Translations under genes and position numbers: made by a program
Notes under the pieces: model-generated
Seen by the model: only the letters and a program-made list of their open reading frames with translations
Told to the model about the DNA's origin: nothing
Database searches by the model: none
Part shown: positions 1 to 7,226 of the stretch, piece after piece
Numbering within the stretch: position 1 is the stretch's first letter
Layout of the letters: each line of letters starts with the position of its first letter
NCBI RefSeq assembly: GCF_001650915.1
Contig: NZ_LXYO01000023.1
Location: forward strand, 62,001-126,000
Direction: 5' to 3'
Source: Marinobacter sp. EhC06
Lineage (GTDB): Bacteria > Pseudomonadota > Gammaproteobacteria > Pseudomonadales > Oleiphilaceae
Length of the DNA stretch: 64,000 bases

Positions 1-2219
1 AGTCCAAGGCGATCTTCATCATCGGGGGCAACCCCGCCGAAGCTCACCCGGTCTCGCTGCTGCATGTACTGAAGGCGAAGGAAGAAAATAACGCGCCGCT
101 GATCGTCTGCGACCCGCGATTCACCCGTACAGCGGCGCATGCCGACGAGTTTGTGCGTTTCCGCCCGGGCTCCGACGTTGCTCTGGTGTGGGGTATTCTC
201 TGGCACATCTTCGAAAACGGCTGGGAAGACAAAGAATTCATCCGTACCCGTGTGTACGGCATGGAAGACATTCGTGAAGAAGTGAAGCGCTGGAACCCCG
301 AAGAAGTTGAACGTGTAACCGGCGCACCGGGCGCACAACTTGAGCGTGTGGCCCGTACTCTGGCCAACAACCGGCCCGGCACGGTTATCTGGTGTATGGG
401 TGGTACCCAGCACACCAACGGTAACAACAACACCCGCGCCTACTGCGTACTCCAGCTGGCCCTTGGCAACATGGGCGTAGCCGGCGGTGGCACCAACATC
501 TTCCGGGGCCACGACAACGTTCAGGGCGCTACCGACCTTGGCGTGCTCGCCGATACCCTGCCCGGCTACTACGGTCTGGCCGCTGGCTCCTGGGCTCACT
601 GGGCACGGGTCTGGGAAGAAGATCTCGACTGGCTGAAAGGCCGCTTTGCGGTATGGGACAAGGATGGAAAGTCCCGGGCAATGATGAACGAGAAAGGTAT
701 TCCGGTATCCCGCTGGATTGACGGTGTTCTGGAAGCCAAGGAAAACCTGGAGCAGCCGGACAACACCCGGGCCATGGTGCTGTGGGGCCACGCGCCCAAC
801 TCCCAGACTCGGATGACGGAAATGAAGGAAGCCATGGAGAAGCTCGACCTGCTGGTTGTAGTGGATCCGTTCCCGACCGTTTCTGCCGTTCTCCACGATC
901 GCAAGGAAGGCGCCTACCTCCTGCCCACCACCACGCAGTTCGAGACCCATGGTTCGGTAACAGCGTCGAACCGTTCTCTGCAGTGGCGTGAAAAGGTTGT
1001 AGAGCCTCTGTTCGACTCCAAGGTCGATCACGAAATCATGAAACTGTTTGCGGACAAGTTCGGCTTCACCGATCGCATGTTCCGCAACATCGCCATTGAT
1101 GGCAATGAGCCGTCGATTGAGGACATTACCCGCGAGTTCAACCGTGGTATGTGGACCATTGGCTATACCGGCCAATCCCCGGAGCGCCTCAAGAAGCACA
1201 TGAAGTACCAGCACCACTTCGACAAAACCACCCTGCGGGCGGTTGGCGGACCTTGTGATGGTGACTTCTACGGTATGCCGTGGCCTTGCTGGGGCACTCC
1301 GGAGATGAACCACCCGGGTACAGCCAACCTGTACGACATGTCGTTGCCTGTCTCCGAAGGCGGCCTGACGTTCCGGGCCCGCTTTGGTGTTGAACACAAC
1401 GGCCAGAATATCCTGGCAGACGGTGTTTACTCCAAGAACTCGGAAATCAAGGACGGCTACCCTGAGTTCACCATGCAGATGCTGATGGACCTGGGCTGGG
1501 ATGGCGATCTGACGGCGGAAGAGCGAGCCAGCATTGAAGCAGTGGCCGGCCCGGCAACAAACTGGAAGACAGACCTGTCCGGTGGTATCCAGCGCGTGGC
1601 CATCAAGCATGAGTGTGCGCCGTTTGGTAACGCCAAGGCCCGTGCCATTGTCTGGAACTTCCCGGATCCGGTGCCGCTGCATCGTGAACCGTTGTACACG
1701 AACCGTCGTGACCTGGTGGCAGACTACCCGACCTATGAAGACAAGACCTTCTGGCGGGTACCGACCCTGTACGAGTCAATCCAGAAGAACGACTTCAGCA
1801 AGGAGTTCCCGATCATTCTCACCTCCGGCCGTCTGGTCGAGTACGAGGGTGGCGGTGACGAAACTCGCTCAAACCCCTGGCTGGCAGAACTGCAGCAGGA
1901 TATGTTCATCGAGATCAACCCTCGCGACGCCAACAACCTGAATGTCCGCGACGGCAATGACGTCTGGGTATCCGGTCCGGAGGGCGCAAAGATCAAGGTC
2001 AAGGCCATGGTCACCGAGCGTGTCGGAGAAGGCGTGGCGTTCATGCCGTTCCACTTCGGCGGTCATTACCAGGGCAAGGACCTGCGGGACAAGTATCCCA
2101 AGGGCGCTGACCCCATCGTTCTCGGTGAATCCACCAACACTGTTCAAACATACGGGTACGACTCGGTCACGCAGATGCAAGAGACCAAAGCCACCCTGTG
2201 TTCGATCATGCCGGCATAA
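1..2219 (+). CDS. fdhA: Formate dehydrogenase, catalytic molybdopterin subunit (5' end outside window)
   Basis: Open from the first base (reading frame begins at position 3); 738 C-terminal residues are present and the N-terminal part, which would carry the Tat signal, the [4Fe-4S] site and the Cys/Sec active-site residue, is missing. The visible part is the molybdopterin oxidoreductase body followed, from about visible residue 600, by the C-terminal dinucleotide-binding beta-barrel (motifs TSGRLVEYEGGG and FMPFHFGGHYQGKD). Members oxidise formate to CO2 at a bis-MGD cofactor and pass electrons to an Fe-S subunit. Fifteen bases separate it from fdhB, and a membrane cytochrome follows, so this is a membrane-bound respiratory enzyme, probably facing the periplasm. 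Whether it is a Cys or Sec enzyme cannot be told from this window. Family assignment is strong. Confidence 0.93.
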   Translation, partial: SKAIFIIGGNPAEAHPVSLLHVLKAKEENNAPLIVCDPRFTRTAAHADEFVRFRPGSDVALVWGILWHIFENGWEDKEFIRTRVYGMEDIREEVKRWNPEEVERVTGAPGAQLERVARTLANNRPGTVIWCMGGTQHTNGNNNTRAYCVLQLALGNMGVAGGGTNIFRGHDNVQGATDLGVLADTLPGYYGLAAGSWAHWARVWEEDLDWLKGRFAVWDKDGKSRAMMNEKGIPVSRWIDGVLEAKENLEQPDNTRAMVLWGHAPNSQTRMTEMKEAMEKLDLLVVVDPFPTVSAVLHDRKEGAYLLPTTTQFETHGSVTASNRSLQWREKVVEPLFDSKVDHEIMKLFADKFGFTDRMFRNIAIDGNEPSIEDITREFNRGMWTIGYTGQSPERLKKHMKYQHHFDKTTLRAVGGPCDGDFYGMPWPCWGTPEMNHPGTANLYDMSLPVSEGGLTFRARFGVEHNGQNILADGVYSKNSEIKDGYPEFTMQMLMDLGWDGDLTAEERASIEAVAGPATNWKTDLSGGIQRVAIKHECAPFGNAKARAIVWNFPDPVPLHREPLYTNRRDLVADYPTYEDKTFWRVPTLYESIQKNDFSKEFPIILTSGRLVEYEGGGDETRSNPWLAELQQDMFIEINPRDANNLNVRDGNDVWVSGPEGAKIKVKAMVTERVGEGVAFMPFHFGGHYQGKDLRDKYPKGADPIVLGESTNTVQTYGYDSVTQMQETKATLCSIMPA

Positions 2220-2234
2220 CAAGAGGTGTAGACC

Positions 2235-2843
2235 ATGGCACTTGAAGGACAAGCAAGAGCAAAATTCCTTTGCGACGCCGAGCGCTGCATCGAATGTAAT
2301 GCGTGCGTAACGGCCTGTAAAAACGAGCACGAGGTCCCCTGGGGAATCAACCGTCGCCGAGTGGTAACCATTGAAGATGGCAAGCCAGGAGAGCGTTCGA
2401 TTTCGGTAGCCTGCATGCACTGTTCAGACGCGCCCTGTATGGCCGTCTGCCCGGTGGATTGCTTCTACCAGACCGAAGACGGTGTTGTGCTGCATTCCAA
2501 AGATCTGTGCATTGGCTGCGGCTATTGCTTCTACGCCTGCCCGTTCGGCGCACCACAGTTCCCGCAAGCGGGCAACTTTGGCAGCCGGGGCAAGATGGAC
2601 AAATGCACCTTCTGTGCAGGTGGTCCTGAAGAAGACAATTCCACAGTTGAGTTCTCCAAGTACGGTCGTAACCGTATCGCCGAGGGCAAACTGCCGATCT
2701 GTGCGGAAATGTGCTCAACCAAAGCCCTGTTGGCCGGTGACGGCAACGAGGTAGCGGACATCTATCGTCAGCGTGTTGTGAACCGTGGTTTCGGTTCCGG
2801 CGCCTGGGGATGGGGCACAGCCTACGAGAAGAAGGGTGCATAA
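2235..2843 (+). CDS. fdhB: Formate dehydrogenase, Fe-S electron-transfer subunit
   Basis: A 202-residue polyferredoxin. Sixteen cysteines form four cluster-binding groups: C18/C21/C24/C28, C60/C63/C68/C72 with C76, C92/C95/C98/C102, and C124/C127 paired with C156/C160. This is the usual layout of the four-cluster beta subunit that connects the molybdenum subunit with the membrane cytochrome. It has no long C-terminal membrane anchor as in E. coli FdnH, so anchoring must come from the FdhC subunit. A ribosome-binding site AAGAGGTG lies just upstream of the ATG. The gene follows fdhA by 15 bases and is separated from fdhC by 87 bases containing a strong hairpin. Confidence 0.93.
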   Translation: MALEGQARAKFLCDAERCIECNACVTACKNEHEVPWGINRRRVVTIEDGKPGERSISVACMHCSDAPCMAVCPVDCFYQTEDGVVLHSKDLCIGCGYCFYACPFGAPQFPQAGNFGSRGKMDKCTFCAGGPEEDNSTVEFSKYGRNRIAEGKLPICAEMCSTKALLAGDGNEVADIYRQRVVNRGFGSGAWGWGTAYEKKGA

Positions 2844-2859
2844 ACTGGCCTGACTCATA

Positions 2860-2879
2860 CGGGGCCCTTCGGGGCCCCG
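2860..2879 (+). promoter_or_regulatory. Intergenic hairpin with UUCG tetraloop between fdhB and fdhC
   Basis: A perfect 8-bp GC-only stem (2860-2867 with 2872-2879) closes a TTCG loop, 17 bases after the fdhB stop. No T-run follows it, so it is unlikely to be a full intrinsic terminator. Such structures often protect an upstream mRNA end or lower read-through, which would set the FdhB:FdhC ratio; that role is inferred. Confidence 0.6.
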
Positions 2880-2930
2880 ACGTCGGTCAAGGCAACAATT
2901 TCTTCTTGTTGATTCCGTTGGAGTGCTCTA

Positions 2931-4106
2931 ATGAAAACAAAACTTTTTAGTGCCGCCATGCTCGTGCTGGCGACGCTGCTCTTCAATCCTGTCTGGGCAC
3001 AAGAATCCCCGACGGTTGATCGCACAGCGACCGGGGGAGCCCAAACCCTCGAAGACATAATGCGCCGCCAGAAACAGCTGGAGACGGACGATTCCTTCCG
3101 GTCTGAAAACCTGGGCAATCCCGCAGACGCGGCACCGATTACAGACCAACTGGGTACCAGGGGCGGGGTTTCCGACTCTGACAACTGGCGCGCAATCCGC
3201 TACAACGAGATTGAACCCACAACGCAAGTGAGGGGACCAGCGGCTGACGTCCTTATTCAGGATGGCGGCATGCCCTGGTGGAAGCTCCGGGAAGGCCCGA
3301 TGATTACCTACGGCGGCGGTGCCCTGCTCGCAATCATTGGCCTGCTCGTGGTGTTCTACTTCGTTCGCGGAAGGATCATGATCGATGGCGGTCCTGCTGG
3401 TACCACCATTGAGCGCTTCAAGGCCGTTGAACGTTTCGGACATTGGCTGTTGGCGGGATCGTTCATAGCACTCGGCATTACGGGGCTATTAACCCTGATG
3501 GGGCGGAGCTTCCTGATTCCTGTGATCGGGCATGATGCGTTTGCCACACTGGCCACCGGCTCCAAATGGCTGCATAACAATGTCGCTTGGGCCTTCATGC
3601 TGGGCCTGGTTATGACCTTCGTAATGTGGGTTGCCCACAACATTCCCAACAAACTGGACTGGCAGTGGATCAAAGCCGGCGGCGGTATCTTTACCAAGGG
3701 CCACCCCTCTGCCAAGAAGTTCAACGCTGGCCAGAAGATCATTTTCTGGACGGTGATGATTCTGGGCGTCTCGGTTTCCCTGTCCGGGCTATCGCTGCTG
3801 TTCCCCTTCCAGATGCCGATGTTTGCCGACACCTTCGGGGTCATCAACAGCATCCTGGGAACCAGCTTCCCGACGGACCTGGCGCCCCATGAAGAGATGC
3901 AATACGCCAACATCTGGCACTCGATTGTGGCGTTTGTGATGATGCTGGCCATCATTGCCCACATCTATATCGGCTCGGTTGGTATGGAAGGTGCCTTCGA
4001 CGCCATGGGCAACGGTCAGGTGGATCTTGAGTGGGCCCGCCAGCACCACGATCTTTGGGTCGCTGAAGTCGAGGCTAAACAGGGCAAAGGAGAGTCGTCA
4101 TCGTGA
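2931..4106 (+). CDS. fdhC: Formate dehydrogenase, cytochrome b subunit
   Basis: 391 residues. An N-terminal signal sequence (about residues 1-23, ending VWAQ) is followed by a soluble extracytoplasmic stretch to about residue 125, then a first membrane helix (about 129-146) and the di-haem cytochrome b561-like four-helix core. Candidate haem ligands are His171 (FGHW), His215, His236 and the His in NIWHSIV near the C-terminal part. The segment IYIGSVGMEGAFDAM is typical of FdnI/FdoI/FdhC-type gamma subunits. It would hand electrons from FdhB to quinone. GGAG lies 7-11 bases before the ATG. The extended N-terminal domain makes it longer than the roughly 215-residue E. coli FdnI, as seen in FdhC-type proteins of other Proteobacteria. 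Its stop codon overlaps the GTG of the next small gene. Confidence 0.92.
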   Translation: MKTKLFSAAMLVLATLLFNPVWAQESPTVDRTATGGAQTLEDIMRRQKQLETDDSFRSENLGNPADAAPITDQLGTRGGVSDSDNWRAIRYNEIEPTTQVRGPAADVLIQDGGMPWWKLREGPMITYGGGALLAIIGLLVVFYFVRGRIMIDGGPAGTTIERFKAVERFGHWLLAGSFIALGITGLLTLMGRSFLIPVIGHDAFATLATGSKWLHNNVAWAFMLGLVMTFVMWVAHNIPNKLDWQWIKAGGGIFTKGHPSAKKFNAGQKIIFWTVMILGVSVSLSGLSLLFPFQMPMFADTFGVINSILGTSFPTDLAPHEEMQYANIWHSIVAFVMMLAIIAHIYIGSVGMEGAFDAMGNGQVDLEWARQHHDLWVAEVEAKQGKGESSS

Positions 4107-4228
4107 AAGTCATGATTTCCGCATTTGTCGCAGCTCTGGTTATTGCCTTTGCGGCACCGGTGGTTCTGAACCAGTTCGGCTGGTCTTCAGCGCAGCAAAC
4201 CAGCACTGAGAGTGTGCGCCTTGACTGA
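4103..4228 (+). CDS. Small single-span membrane protein in the formate dehydrogenase operon
   Basis: A 41-residue frame beginning with GTG that overlaps the fdhC stop by four bases (GTGA), preceded by GGAGAG. The product is one hydrophobic helix (about residues 4-22, ISAFVAALVIAFAAPVVLNQ) and a short polar tail. Its end overlaps the start of the downstream TusA-family gene by 17 bases. The tight coupling on both sides and the membrane character argue for a real protein, possibly an accessory of the membrane-bound formate dehydrogenase. I recognise no family and the function is unknown. Confidence 0.6.
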   Translation: MKVMISAFVAALVIAFAAPVVLNQFGWSSAQQTSTESVRLD

Positions 4229-4460
4229 TAAGTCCGAGGTATACCAGATCGACGCCGTCGGTCTGGTATGCCCTCTTCCGATTCTACGCTTCAAAAAACG
4301 GACCAGAGACCTGCCCAGCGGAACACAGGTCGACTTTCTTGCGGATGACCCCACCGGCCGCCAGGATCTTCAGTCCCTGTGTGACATAACGGGGCACCGT
4401 ATTGAATGGATGCGGGAAGAAGAGGCGGGCGTTACCCGCTATCGTATCTGCCTGGCCTAG
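4212..4460 (+). CDS. TusA-family sulfurtransferase
   Basis: About 82 residues from a GTG at 4212, or 79 from a TTG at 4221; the second gives an N-terminus closer to the family. The core reads IDAVGLVCPLPILRFKK, containing the CPxP signature whose cysteine carries persulfide sulfur in TusA. TusA-like proteins relay sulfur to tRNA thiolation and also influence molybdenum-cofactor enzymes. Sitting at the end of the formate dehydrogenase operon, this copy may help provide the sulfur ligand that formate dehydrogenases require on molybdenum; that link is inferred from position. The operon ends here, with nei convergent 27 bases further on. Confidence 0.82.
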   Translation: MCALTDKSEVYQIDAVGLVCPLPILRFKKRTRDLPSGTQVDFLADDPTGRQDLQSLCDITGHRIEWMREEEAGVTRYRICLA

Positions 4461-4487
4461 TTCGGAAATACCGGCAGATTCCGACCA

Positions 4488-5333
4488 TCAACTCAGCTCA
4501 ACTCCCTGACAGACCGGGCAGAAATAGAGGCGACGGCTGGCCATCATGGTTTTTACAAGGGCTGAGGCGCAGTCATGGCAGCGTTCGCCATCGCGGTTAA
4601 ACACCATGTGACGACGCTGCCCGAACGTCCACCCTTCCTTTTTAAGCCGGTCTGCACGCTCGGGAGGATTGGTGATGCCCTTGAGCTGATAGGTTCGCTG
4701 CACCAGAGTCAGGATGGCCTCGGCCAATTTCGACTGCTGATCGGCGTCCAGATCACGGGGCCGTGCCCGGGGTGAGACACCCGCTTCAAAGAGGATTTCC
4801 GAACGGAGGTAATTACCGATTCCGGCAACGAACGCCTGGTCCAGCAGCAAACCACCCAGGTTCCGGCCCCGGAAACGCTTATCATCAAACACCGCCAACA
4901 GTTGAGCGACGCTGACATCCTGATTGAGAGGGTCCGGCCCCAGCCGTGACAGATAGGGTACCTCATCTAATTCATCGGGCCGAACCAGTTGGATGTCGGA
5001 GGCACTGTACAACCGGGCCGCTTTCTTCGGACCGATAATGGCAAATCGCAGTTGCCGATTTGTACTCGGTTCCTGATCGGGTTTGCCCATGCGCCACTTG
5101 CCATACAGCTGGTTATGGCTGTAAACGCACCACGGCCCGTCTTCATCTGTGGCCTCAAAAAACACCAACACGGCTTTGCTCCGGGCCTCCACCCTCTCAA
5201 CTTTGCGTCCCCGAAGGGCACTCTCGAAAGGTTTCAGGTGTTCAAAGGCAAAGAACACAGATTGCGCTGTCTTGCCGCCTACAGCCTTGTCGATTTCATC
5301 GACCATGCGCCGTATTTCGGGACCCTCGGGCAT
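4488..5333 (-). CDS. nei: Endonuclease VIII-type DNA glycosylase/AP lyase
   Basis: 281 residues starting at the MPEGPEIRR motif: after removal of Met, Pro2 is the nucleophile and Glu3 the catalytic acid of Fpg/Nei enzymes. An upstream extension of the frame (to 5420) is rejected because the N-terminal Pro must be exposed. A helix-two-turn-helix segment (GIGNYLRSEILFEAGVSP) and a C-terminal zinc finger, C-x2-C then CPVC near the end, are present. MPEGPEIRR favours Nei over Fpg. The enzyme removes oxidised pyrimidines in base-excision repair. It appears to be transcribed alone, convergent with the formate dehydrogenase operon. Confidence 0.93.
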   Translation of the reverse strand: MPEGPEIRRMVDEIDKAVGGKTAQSVFFAFEHLKPFESALRGRKVERVEARSKAVLVFFEATDEDGPWCVYSHNQLYGKWRMGKPDQEPSTNRQLRFAIIGPKKAARLYSASDIQLVRPDELDEVPYLSRLGPDPLNQDVSVAQLLAVFDDKRFRGRNLGGLLLDQAFVAGIGNYLRSEILFEAGVSPRARPRDLDADQQSKLAEAILTLVQRTYQLKGITNPPERADRLKKEGWTFGQRRHMVFNRDGERCHDCASALVKTMMASRRLYFCPVCQGVELS

Positions 5334-5431
5334 ACTCGTTTCCGCTCCTGACAAGTCTCTCTGAATCACAGGTGAGCTAAACCCTACGTTGCTTACAGCA
5401 ATTCGGAGTTGTCGGGTCACAAAGTTTTGTC

Positions 5432-5599
5432 ATGAGCCGGGACGAGAGGGGGCCAGCGGAGTGGCTGCCGGCTTCAGGTCAGTGCGATTATCTTGGCAAA
5501 TTCATGGCTGTAATGGAGCGATATGGTCTCCACCACAGACATGAACAATGGCAGGATTTACTGGTCAAGCGACAGCGTTGCTACACCCAGTTTCAATAA
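5432..5599 (+). CDS. Possible 55-residue protein of unknown function
   Basis: A short frame in the 268-base gap between nei and the coiled-coil gene, on the strand opposite to both. It encodes 55 residues with a protein-like composition: several Trp, Tyr and His, and a probable helix from residue 19 to 49 (CDYLGKFMAVMERYGL...). There is no clear ribosome-binding site in front of the ATG at 5432, and the in-frame ATG at 5504 is an alternative. No family recognised. It could be a chance frame; conservation in relatives would settle it. Confidence 0.35.
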   Translation: MSRDERGPAEWLPASGQCDYLGKFMAVMERYGLHHRHEQWQDLLVKRQRCYTQFQ

Positions 5600-5601
5600 C
5601 C

Positions 5602-5889
5602 TTAACTCTTGTCTCCCGGACCGACCAGATCAGAGAGCTTTTCGCGTAGGGAATCAATATTGTCTTCGCCGCTTTCCTTGAGCTCATCCAATTTTTTGCG
5701 GCCATCCGAGATCTTTTCTTCAACCGAGCGCAACGCATCCGAGGCGCTCTGCTGGATATCCGCGCTGGCCTTCTCGTTCTCGGCTTCTGCTTCTTTGGCT
5801 TTGGCCTTGGCTTTCAGGGAATCGGCCTGCTTTTCCCACTCTTCCAGTTGTGTTTCGGCTTTTCTGATCAGTTCGTCTTTCAATGACAT
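5602..5889 (-). CDS. Small coiled-coil protein
   Basis: 95 residues, start chosen at the ATG preceded by GGGAGAG; the frame runs further upstream but that part is not protein-like. Almost the whole chain is charged, Lys/Glu/Ala-rich heptad-like helix (for example AKAKAKEAEAENEKASAD), predicting a long coiled coil, and there is no signal peptide or membrane span. No enzymatic motif is visible. It is 156 bases downstream of ridA with its own ribosome-binding site, so it may be transcribed separately. Function unknown. Confidence 0.75.
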   Translation of the reverse strand: MSLKDELIRKAETQLEEWEKQADSLKAKAKAKEAEAENEKASADIQQSASDALRSVEEKISDGRKKLDELKESGEDNIDSLREKLSDLVGPGDKS

Positions 5890-6045
5890 AAGTGCTCTCC
5901 CTTGAGGAGTCGATGAATTGCCTACAACTCCGTACTTGGGCGAGCAATCTGGAAAAACAACCCACAAAGCCGATCGACAGCTGATTGCGTGGCCGCTATC
6001 TCGGAAAACCACGAGCCGTCCACATCGGCCCACCGATTCTGACAG

Positions 6046-6444
6046 TCAGGATGCGGGCCCGGTAGCCGCGTACGCCACAATCTCCACTAGCATCTCCTCC
6101 CGTGCGAATCCCGAGGCTATGATCGCAGCCCGATTCGGATAGGGTTCCTGAACGTACTCGGCATAAACCTGATTTACAGCGGCAAGGTGATTCCGATCGG
6201 TCACGTAGATGAGAGCCTGGGTCAGGCTTGCCATGCCACCGCCTGCACACTCCAGGGTGTGTTTGAGGTTTTCCATGGTTTGCCGGGCCTGGGCTTCGAT
6301 TCCGCCTGCCACCACCTGACCGCTGGCGTCGATTGGTATCTGGGCGGTAAAGAGAATGCCGTTCGCGCTTACCGCCCATTCAAGGGGAGCTTTTGAGCGA
6401 GGAAGCTGGGTAGCAATGGGGGTAATCGTACTGGTCGCATTCAT
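6046..6444 (-). CDS. RidA-family (YjgF/UK114) protein
   Basis: 132 residues with the family core: AVSANGILFTAQIPIDASG near the N-terminus, ARQTMENLKHTLECAG in the middle, and the C-terminal EPYPNRAAI...EMLVEIVAYAA. RidA proteins hydrolyse reactive enamine/imine intermediates released by PLP enzymes and some oxidases. The classic RidA arginine before the substrate pocket appears as PNRAAI. It is the last gene of the operon that begins with the aldehyde dehydrogenase, 14 bases after the DUF3726 gene. This suggests that the pathway generates imines or enamines, for example from an amine- or amino-acid-derived substrate. RidA membership is firm; the precise subgroup is not. Confidence 0.85.
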   Translation of the reverse strand: MNATSTITPIATQLPRSKAPLEWAVSANGILFTAQIPIDASGQVVAGGIEAQARQTMENLKHTLECAGGGMASLTQALIYVTDRNHLAAVNQVYAEYVQEPYPNRAAIIASGFAREEMLVEIVAYAATGPAS

Positions 6445-6458
6445 GGTTGCTTCTCTGT

Positions 6459-7226
6459 TCAGTCGTTATCACTGGTACCTGCACCGGCACCGCTCCGGGA
6501 AGCATCGGTTGCCTCAACCAGCAGTCGGTCGGCCAGGGATTTCAGGTTGTGCCAAAGTTCGTCATCAACATCCATGCCCTCCACCAGCGCCCTGTCTCTC
6601 TGTCTTTCGAGATCTTCTTCGGTCTGGCGCATCAGATTGGTCAGCTCGTATTCCGAGCGCAGGCTTGGCAGTAAATCAACATGGTTCGCCATGATCAGGG
6701 TAATGCCATCGTTCTTCTCGGTGTCATCCGGCGTATTCTCAAGACTGTAAAGACAGATCTCAGGCACTGGGTGACCAGCCTTGAAGCCGACCACCAGCTC
6801 CGTCAGGGGGTCGTGGGCATTGCGCCAGAATGCCGTGACATTCATGCCCCGGCGGGCAAGCCGCGACAGGTAGCCAATAATCAGGATGCGATTGTGACAG
6901 TGGCGAACCTTGGTAACCGACAGCCCTCGGCCCCGTGCCCTGGCATATCCCAGCTCCACAGCAAGGCTCGCGTTCCCGAGAATACTGTGGTTGTGGGCAT
7001 CAAGAACACTGAAGTCTTCATCCTGGTAGACCAGGGTTGGCGATTCGTTATGATCTTCAGCCAAAAGAAACCTGAGACCTTTTTTCAGCGCTTCGACCCC
7101 GCCCAGGCCATGAGCCTCCATCCAGGCGACCATTTCGGCCGCGTCAATGGCATCACCCTCGGCAAAGCCGATTCCGATAAATGCTTTCCGGCCTATGCCC
7201 TGCAGTTCGTTGAAGGAGACTTTCAT
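6459..7226 (-). CDS. DUF3726-family protein
   Basis: 255 residues, no signal peptide. The chain starts with FNELQGIGRKAFIGIGFAEGDA and contains an acidic/aromatic middle part (DFSVLDAHNHSILGN) followed by a positively charged stretch rich in Arg and His. I recognise it as the uncharacterised DUF3726 family. Its ATG overlaps the stop of the 576-residue upstream gene by four bases (ATGA), so the two are probably co-translated and may form a complex. No catalytic motif is evident to me. Family members lie near transport and catabolic genes in other marine bacteria, from memory, but no function is established. Confidence 0.7.
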   Translation of the reverse strand: MKVSFNELQGIGRKAFIGIGFAEGDAIDAAEMVAWMEAHGLGGVEALKKGLRFLLAEDHNESPTLVYQDEDFSVLDAHNHSILGNASLAVELGYARARGRGLSVTKVRHCHNRILIIGYLSRLARRGMNVTAFWRNAHDPLTELVVGFKAGHPVPEICLYSLENTPDDTEKNDGITLIMANHVDLLPSLRSEYELTNLMRQTEEDLERQRDRALVEGMDVDDELWHNLKSLADRLLVEATDASRSGAGAGTSDND

